Below are positions 57,841 to 64,000 of a DNA stretch of 64,000 nucleotides, one piece after another (the first letter of the stretch is position 1; each line of letters starts with the position of its first letter). Origin of the DNA: Fragilariopsis cylindrus CCMP1102 (taxonomy: Eukaryota; Bacillariophyta; Bacillariophyceae; Bacillariales; Bacillariaceae); the NCBI GenBank assembly GCA_900095095.1, contig FMBT01000453.1, forward strand, positions 1 through 64,000, written 5' to 3'. The translations under genes and the position numbers were made by a program. The notes under the pieces were generated by a model. The model did not search any database and had not been told where the DNA came from. It was given only the letters and a program-made list of their open reading frames with translations.

Positions 57841-58150
57841 CGGACTCTCACCATTGCTGTGTTGCTTTCATTTTTTAACGTCCTTTCTGACGGATAGAAC
57901 AGATTACATGCATTATTTCTAGCAGTTCAGAACGACCCAATTAAACTAGCGTCCTAGCTTATCTGAAAGGCTCAGAATGCCATCTCTATTACACGAGGTT
58001 TACAACTTAATTCATTCTGTTACTATGAAACTTTGAAGTATCCCTTTTATTTCGTATATTGAATACCGGTATTGATACCAAAATTCAAAATTCCCTTACT
58101 CGCTTACTAGATTCTCCATTTGACTAGTTTGATTAAGACGAGTCAAGCGT

Positions 58151-58428
58151 TTTTTACGCGATTGGTCTATCCTGATATATATTTTAGATTTTAGGCTACT
58201 ATTGTACTACTAAGTACATGTAATGGACATTATTTTGGAAAAACTAGAAAATCCCTCAGCTGAAAGTAGTTGGCAAATCACTGTGTTTATCAACAGTATA
58301 CCAATTCAGTGTAAATGACGAGCAGGAGAATTTTTCATGAGCTTGGGTTGAATTTTCCAATTTCTCGCGTAAATTGCAACAAGGGTTGAAGATTCTACAG
58401 GTTGATTTTTGTAGATAATGTTCAGGTG

Positions 58429-58469
<41 letters not shown>

Positions 58470-59435
58470 ATGCATGCCTAAGTATATCTTCTTTTGTTTA
58501 ATCTACTTTTATTAGCCTATGCTCCCGGGTCTACCATTTTCTGGGTTTTAGAGGTTTATGCGTTTGAGGTACCAGGTTTAGAGCTGTTTTAATTAATTTC
58601 AAGCTGTCTTTAAGGGTGGTACTTAAGCTAGTTCTGATGTGTTGTTGTTGACCGCCTTGTTTTCTTGATTTATTATAAATCCATGAGCGCAGTGTGGTTT
58701 TTGGTCCTCTATTACAATTCATTAGTGCTAGTATTACTAGCCATCGTGCTCTTGGCAGTTACAGTGATTGATGGAACTTGCAGCAATTGTTAAGTTCCTC
58801 TGCTCTAACTTGTTTGTTTGAGATAATATGATTGTCTTTTACTTCATAGATTGTGATACCTACCATTTTTCTTAGGAATTATGTGGTGGCAGACTTCAAG
58901 CTAATCTGGAGTCATCGAATTCGACCGAATTTTATCCTCAAATCAGTAGAATCAAATCGCGTCTAAAATTGATTTATATAACAATACTGAGATTTCGGGT
59001 TATTTTTTCATTTTTCACGCTATCACTTATGCTGTGTCATGATATTACCACATCAACACAGAATAGGTCCTACTACGAAGAACATCGATGTCGTAAACTG
59101 ACACAAACACACGTACTTACTTCTCCTTTATTATCTGTCAATTAATTTTTTACCTTAATTACAGATGCGTGCTGAAATTCATTGAAATTGTGTCATTTAA
59201 TGAAACAGAGACAGAAAAATAAAACAGAAGTAGGTATCCGAAAAAAAATTATTTTCGTTCTTCTCTCACTCAAATCTGACTCAAAATCATCGTACTGTAC
59301 CTAAACTAAATTGTACACCTACTTGTATCTTCATTTGTCCTCTACTAATACGCATAACATTTTCCCCAACAACTTAAGCACAAAAAGTGAAGGAATACAA
59401 TACACTAAGCCGAAGCAATACAAACAATAGAAACA
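58151..59435. other. Intergenic with (GA)n microsatellite
   Basis: A perfect (GA)n run of about 32 bases lies at 58433-58466. No gene recognised. The region before 59436 should contain the promoter of the downstream gene. Confidence 0.45.
58433..58466. repeat. (GA)n microsatellite
   Basis: Uninterrupted GA dinucleotide run of about 32 bases in intergenic DNA. Confidence 0.9.
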
Positions 59436-60416
59436 ATGAAGAATATGAATGGTAGTAGTTCCGTCAATGAGGATAGAAATGCTATCAGACAGGCTCTTGC
59501 TATCTTAGAACTAGAGGGAGTAATAATTGGTGAGAATGATCTTGAAATCCCATCTGATATTGATATCGATGAAGTCATGAGAATACGTTGCAACCAACAG
59601 GCTCGAAAAAGAAACGTATCGTGGTCATGGTCACCAACTCAATCCAAAAGTCTCTCCGACAAGTCTTCTACAAAGAGTAGTAGTATGACGAAGAATACGC
59701 ATTCTGTTTTGGAACCTATCCCAATACACTATGGAAGCGATAATAATAACTGTACAAAACAGCAAGAACAAAAAGATAACTATATCTCTGAAGGTGATGC
59801 TGATGATTCATCCGGTTCGTATGATGGAAGCTCATCCTATTCATCTCTTACCTCTGATAAAAACCGTGATGTTGGTACGAAATCAAAACGAAAAAGTAAA
59901 ACGAGACGGATCAAACCACACAAGGCAAAGAAAGAACAACAAAAACAACAAGATAACAATAATAACAGCAGCAGTAACAGTAACGGTTCGAGATCAATAC
60001 AATTCTCTAATCATGATAATATTATGTATATTCCACATATATTAGATTTTTCAAGAGAAGAAATTGAGCAATGTTGGATGAATGAAGATGATTACTATTC
60101 AATTAGATCACGGTCATTTCGTTTAATTGAAATGATGGAAGATACAAAACGTCATCCAGTATCAGCATGTGATACTATGATTGTTAATAAACATTTAGTT
60201 TGTGTTCGTGGATTAGGTGAAAAAACGAGCCAATGCTCCTACGAAAGAGATCAAATACAAAGAAAGTTAAAAACTGCTGTATTTCGTTTACAACGACAGC
60301 AGAAGAAGGATGGAATAATTGATGAACAAGCAATAAGGAAAATTTGCAAGAAGTATTCTAAAAATTCCACAAAAACTGCACGATTTATAGGTATCTCAGA
60401 TGAAGTAAACATATAG
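59436..60416 (+). CDS. Diatom-expanded family protein, unknown function
   Basis: Single-exon gene of 326 residues with a disordered Ser/Lys/Asn-rich first half (a basic segment SKRKSKTRRIKPHKAKK near residue 150). The C-terminal half fits a family I know from diatom genomes: an FS-E-x(4)-CW-x(4)-DYYSIR segment (FSREEIEQCWMNEDDYYSIR), then VCVRGLGEKT, then a helical end ERDQIQRKLKTAVF and ARFIGISDEVNI. In the family the RGL(E) motif is the most conserved. No enzymatic motif is visible and the function is not known to me. The start ATG 59436 is the first in frame and is preceded by an A-rich leader. Confidence 0.78.
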   Translation: MKNMNGSSSVNEDRNAIRQALAILELEGVIIGENDLEIPSDIDIDEVMRIRCNQQARKRNVSWSWSPTQSKSLSDKSSTKSSSMTKNTHSVLEPIPIHYGSDNNNCTKQQEQKDNYISEGDADDSSGSYDGSSSYSSLTSDKNRDVGTKSKRKSKTRRIKPHKAKKEQQKQQDNNNNSSSNSNGSRSIQFSNHDNIMYIPHILDFSREEIEQCWMNEDDYYSIRSRSFRLIEMMEDTKRHPVSACDTMIVNKHLVCVRGLGEKTSQCSYERDQIQRKLKTAVFRLQRQQKKDGIIDEQAIRKICKKYSKNSTKTARFIGISDEVNI

Positions 60417-61479
60417 AAGAGTCATGTATGATAGAATAAACGAACACTATAACAAACATTTTTGGATCACAACAGTCATTAGTCATTCTTCAACAAAAGT
60501 TCTTGTAGCTAATTAGTTCTTGTAGAATAGTGTCTCCTTATACGTTCATAGTAGTTACATTGTTGTAGAAGCTCTAGCTACTATATTGATGAGAAGGTAC
60601 GGTACTGTATAAATTTTGTGTGTGTAAGGGAAGAAGAACGATACTGCGATGTCTTCAGTTTGCTGGCTATGATCCAATCTCGATCCTTTCCCTAGAGCCA
60701 TCCCATCCTTTTCAATACGATTCAAAGTCTTTATCAAAAACAAAGTCGTGCATAAGTCAGAGATAGAGAAGCTAGGATGATATTAAAAAATAAGTGCTGA
60801 ATAAAGACCCTAACTAATTGGTAGGCTTTTTTTTCTGGTTAACTACGTACATGAGCTACATTTGCATGCTGTTGTTAACAACTACATCAAATGGAGAGAG
60901 AATCTTAACACTTACCTTGATGTTAGTAAAGTGCAGACAAACGATCCTGAAATATGAAACATGCGTAGTAAGGGGAATAAATAAAAATAATATAGTAGCC
61001 TATTATTAGGTTACGATTTGAATAAAACGAATCACAACCAAGTTAAGTGTGATAATGGGAATAAGAGAAAACATTATAAAAAGATCCTACTACAACTTGA
61101 GTTAGCTACAAATAGTCCTTTACCTGCTAGATTATTAGGGTCACTACATATATTTGAGAATTATTTATAGCCTTGAAACGTTTATATACCGCTCCTTCGT
61201 CAGCAATTCTCCACAGGAGAGAGAGAGAGAGAGAAAGAATCGAATTAAATTCAAAATCGTAACTCGAATCTCATTGATATTGGTACAAACTACTAGCATA
61301 CACATAACTCTGTTCTTGAAATGGAAAGGATACCTCCTTTATAGGAAGAAACTATTGTTCGGTTCTCTCAAGATAACTCATAATGTACTATCTATATAAA
61401 AGTCATAGGTAGTGTCAGAGGTGGGAAAGGGACTTTCGATCATCGTCACGCTACTAGTTAGCTATCTACCGGTAGATCA
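60417..61479. other. Intergenic, no gene seen
   Basis: AT-rich, with a short (GA)n run at about 61218-61234. Open frames here are short and unconvincing. Confidence 0.5.
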
Positions 61480-61878
61480 CTACAACATCGACAGCCTCAT
61501 GATATTCCTAAATATGATGCCCGACTGGGTCGCTATGAACAAGACTTTGCGTAGAACATGGTAACAATTTTGGTACTTCCATAATAAACCTCCATGCTCT
61601 TCTTCGCCGTCAAATAATACGCCTAATTCTATTGCTAGTCGAGCTAATAGAGGGAGAAATGATACAGCCTTCATGTTGCGACGGAATATAATGCAACCAG
61701 ATACTTGTACAGCGAAATGTAGAGGATGATCTTCTTCACCCTCAACCCAGGGCACATCTTTCATCAAATTCTGCTCCTTTTCTTCTTGATATAGTAGAAC
61801 TTTAGGGAAGAATTTAACAGTAGCTTCAACTTCGGCTTTCTGTATCACGTTCGTTACGATCCAACCCTCGATAATCAT
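61480..61878 (-). pseudogene. Ankyrin-type diatom family fragment
   Basis: Open frame of 132 codons. The segment EDHPLHFAVQVSGC followed by KAVSFLPLLARLAIELGVLF and EEEHGGLL resembles the C-terminal part of large ankyrin-repeat families of diatoms, in which a PLHYA helix and an IPLLAELG-type helix with an E-GGLL loop recur. Only about one repeat plus the loop is present; the rest of such a protein is missing and no upstream exon is seen. It could be a truncated relic or one exon of an uncompleted gene. Low support for function. Confidence 0.45.
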
Positions 61879-62563
61879 CAGCTTAGATATAATTATCAGT
61901 CAGAAATTCACAGATGCCGTCTCCAAGTTCTTGAAGGGGCGATTTTCAACCAGTTCGTTAGTTTTATTTCCTGTAATAAAGGGAATTTCGTCACATCCTT
62001 CAAGGAATCGAAATTAATTTGATACTAGTACGTCTTCTTTTACGTGCAGCAGCAGCAGCGCCGTCGGCGGCGGCTTCGTGATCGTCGTTATTAATATTAT
62101 TACTATTATTATTATTATTATCCTTTTGATATTGTCGAACCTAAAAGTATTGATCTTACCGTTTACGATAGTTCTTTTGAATTATCGTCTCTCTCGTGTC
62201 GAAGAAAAGATTCGTAGCTTTTGCAATCAATAAAAGTGTGATTTTGAAAGTGTGAGAAGCAATTCGCTTCCCCTCTTTTGGCCGGCAGGCGTCATGAGCG
62301 GTGAAAATCAATCACGAATTCGAATTCTACAATGTATCTTCGCCGCACGCACAATTTTGTACACAAATAAACGACGACATATTCGAATATTAGCATACTG
62401 TACATGAACAAAAAGGAATGAATCAATCAGAATAATGAATCTAATCGTAAACGTTCAAGAGATCGAAAAAGACGGAACCCATTAATTACCATTACCATAA
62501 ACAAGAAAGTTCTCCACAACACAAAGTACTTGTAAATACTGCATCCGCAAAGCGGCTTTTACG
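61879..62563. promoter_or_regulatory. Divergent intergenic with (ATT)n run
   Basis: Upstream of the last gene. Contains a GCAGCAGCAGC and GGCGGCGG patch near 62046-62073 and an (ATT)n microsatellite near 62088-62120. Both promoters, if the fragment at 61480 is transcribed, would lie here. Confidence 0.35.
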
Positions 62564-64000
62564 ATGAGTCGACGAGACTTGGAAACTGAAAATGAAAATG
62601 GAATTGTTGAAAATTTTCTACGAGAAAATACTTTCAATTACAATGGCAACAATGGTACGAATGACGGGGAAGAGGAAAACGAAGATATTCGTAAGATGGC
62701 ACGAGCACTCGCACCGCAAATATCTGAACTGGAAGACCTGTTAAAGGATTTTACAGAAACAGAAACTGCGGACGCTTTAGAAGATATGAATCAAAAGAAT
62801 ACCGACACATCTCGGTCCATGATGGAGGACGAAGACGATGACCTCGATGATGAACTAACGCAATTGGCTCTATCTGAACAAGCTATGCGAGAAGAATTGG
62901 AATTTGCTGCAGGGATTTCAATGTTGGGTTCACCTAGTCCCAGTCGAAATAATGATCACAGTCGTAATAGCGTCGATCTTCCATCACCCATAGTTCTTAA
63001 CGCTCCACCCAATCATCATCAACCGGAAATACCTGGAGTTGTTCTACCATCAGCGTACACATTACAAGATCACGCCGATTATTTACAACTTAGAACGGAA
63101 CGCACGGGTGGATGGTATTACAGTGATATAACATCTAAATTATTACCTGTCATGTCGGGGTCGGTGGTCACGGAAGACCTAGTCAAGGATTATTGTTTGC
63201 CCATACCTTTTCGGAAGTTGAAACGCTTATACAGTGGGGTAGTTTTTCACGATGTTTGGCAAAAGAAAAAGCGGACCCAATCATTCATGAGCACGCCAAA
63301 GAAAACACCGAATGGTACAGCAACTGGAACACCATTAGTTAATAGATTGCTGACGACGACTCCAGCAGCCACTGCCTCATCAGCTACCACACCTGGAGCC
63401 ACACCTGGTTTTACAATGGCAGTACCAGCCACTCCCGCTACACCCGCAACCAAAACACCATCTAGAACGGCAACATCCGAAGCGGATACTACTACCAAAA
63501 CACCAGTACCACCACTATCACTCAAAAACAACAATAGCAATAACAATAACGTCGAGGAACCGCTACCCGTTCGAACTGTTTCTATTCGCGTACGGCCTGA
63601 TGTCTTATGCGGAGCAATCATGGATGCGGCGCATCATGCCTTTGAAATATTACCTAGCAATTGCACTACTCATATCATTAAACGGCAGGGGGGACATTTG
63701 CGTGGAGCTGTGTACCTACCTCAACAACAACTTGCCTATGTGGCAGATATACAACTATGTACACAAAAGAATGATGAATTGGAACGTCGGTTAATATTGC
63801 GGTTTTATCATATCCAGGACGATCCGGAGGCATTATTTGAACTGGGACAGATTTTGCATAGACAACAGCAACAGGTACCGCCCTCACCACAAACACTTCC
63901 AACTGTGAATGGTTCATTTAGTACAGATCATTTACATTCAACGGCATCTTTGGAGGAGAATGATGTTATGGCCCAAGAAAAGCTGGTTGCCAATCGTCAT
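62564..64000 (+). CDS. Unrecognised large protein, 5' part only
   Basis: An open frame of 479 codons from ATG 62564 (MSRRDLETENENG) to the window edge with no stop, so the gene is truncated here. The first 130 residues are acidic with a coiled-coil-like ELTQLALSEQAMREEL stretch. A conserved-looking segment follows: TLQDHADYLQLRTERTGGWYYSDI, then YCLPIPFRKLKRLYSGVVFHDVW. Next comes a Thr/Pro/Ala-rich linker with repeated ATPG/TPAT/TKTP motifs, a likely phosphorylation-rich region. Then RTVSIRVRPDVLCGAIMDAA and GHLRGAVYLPQQQLAYVADIQL, which could form a small alpha/beta domain. I do not recognise the family. The domain order will be clearer once the 3' part is read. Confidence 0.7.
   Translation, partial: MSRRDLETENENGIVENFLRENTFNYNGNNGTNDGEEENEDIRKMARALAPQISELEDLLKDFTETETADALEDMNQKNTDTSRSMMEDEDDDLDDELTQLALSEQAMREELEFAAGISMLGSPSPSRNNDHSRNSVDLPSPIVLNAPPNHHQPEIPGVVLPSAYTLQDHADYLQLRTERTGGWYYSDITSKLLPVMSGSVVTEDLVKDYCLPIPFRKLKRLYSGVVFHDVWQKKKRTQSFMSTPKKTPNGTATGTPLVNRLLTTTPAATASSATTPGATPGFTMAVPATPATPATKTPSRTATSEADTTTKTPVPPLSLKNNNSNNNNVEEPLPVRTVSIRVRPDVLCGAIMDAAHHAFEILPSNCTTHIIKRQGGHLRGAVYLPQQQLAYVADIQLCTQKNDELERRLILRFYHIQDDPEALFELGQILHRQQQQVPPSPQTLPTVNGSFSTDHLHSTASLEENDVMAQEKLVANRH

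Larger units (their letters stand above)
56366..58150. repeat. Satellite-like array between diverged direct repeats
   Basis: Two tandem arrays (below) sit between a left flank (about 56366-56505) and a right flank (about 57980-58150) that share TCTATTACAC, TTACAACTTAA, ATTCTGTTACTATGA and ATTTGACTAGTTTGA in the same order. This looks like one locus duplicated or expanded around the arrays. No transposase or coding domain is visible. Confidence 0.55.

Overview
This window is nuclear DNA from a photosynthetic stramenopile, almost certainly a diatom. Three things point there. It encodes a fucoxanthin-chlorophyll-type light-harvesting protein. Several proteins start with a signal peptide followed by a Phe-type (ASAF-like) plastid-targeting motif (the antenna protein, enolase, the Clp ATPase, the fasciclin protein, Tic110 and a small unknown protein). 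One gene (59436-60416) belongs to a protein family I recognise as expanded in diatoms. Introns are short, mostly about 90-280 bp, with GTAAGT-like donors. I cannot name the genus.

Layout. 1-9.2 kb: plastid genes, namely Tic110 (import), an FCP antenna protein and a plastid-directed enolase. 9.5-20.3 kb: a large glycosyltransferase, a HEAT-repeat protein, Tudor-SN and a fasciclin-domain protein. 21-29 kb: ribosomal protein uS10, an aspartyl/asparaginyl beta-hydroxylase-like membrane protein, a kinesin-14 and a BTB protein with an RS/RGG-like tail. 29.6-37.1 kb: two head-to-tail STT3 genes (oligosaccharyltransferase catalytic subunit), both with an ankyrin-like C-terminal module. 37.6-49.3 kb: a small plastid protein, a two-AAA HSP100/Clp ATPase, an ABC1/UbiB-type kinase, a Nudix-HAD fusion hydrolase and a CPBP intramembrane protease. 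49.7-56.0 kb: three AAAP-family amino-acid transporter paralogues. 56.4-58.2 kb: a satellite-like tandem array between diverged direct repeats. 59-64 kb: the diatom-family protein, an ankyrin-type fragment and the 5' part of an unrecognised gene that runs off the window.

A warning for users. At least 17 positions in nine otherwise intact conserved genes show a one-base frame break, almost always one base too few in or beside a short homopolymer or doublet. Tic110, enolase, the glycosyltransferase, the HEAT protein, Tudor-SN, the hydroxylase-like protein, STT3-B, the Clp ATPase and the ABC1 kinase are affected. The uniform type and spread suggest sequencing or assembly error rather than nine pseudogenes. 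Gene spans below are therefore the whole gene, with the breaks noted. No tRNA, rRNA, transposon or CRISPR array was recognised.
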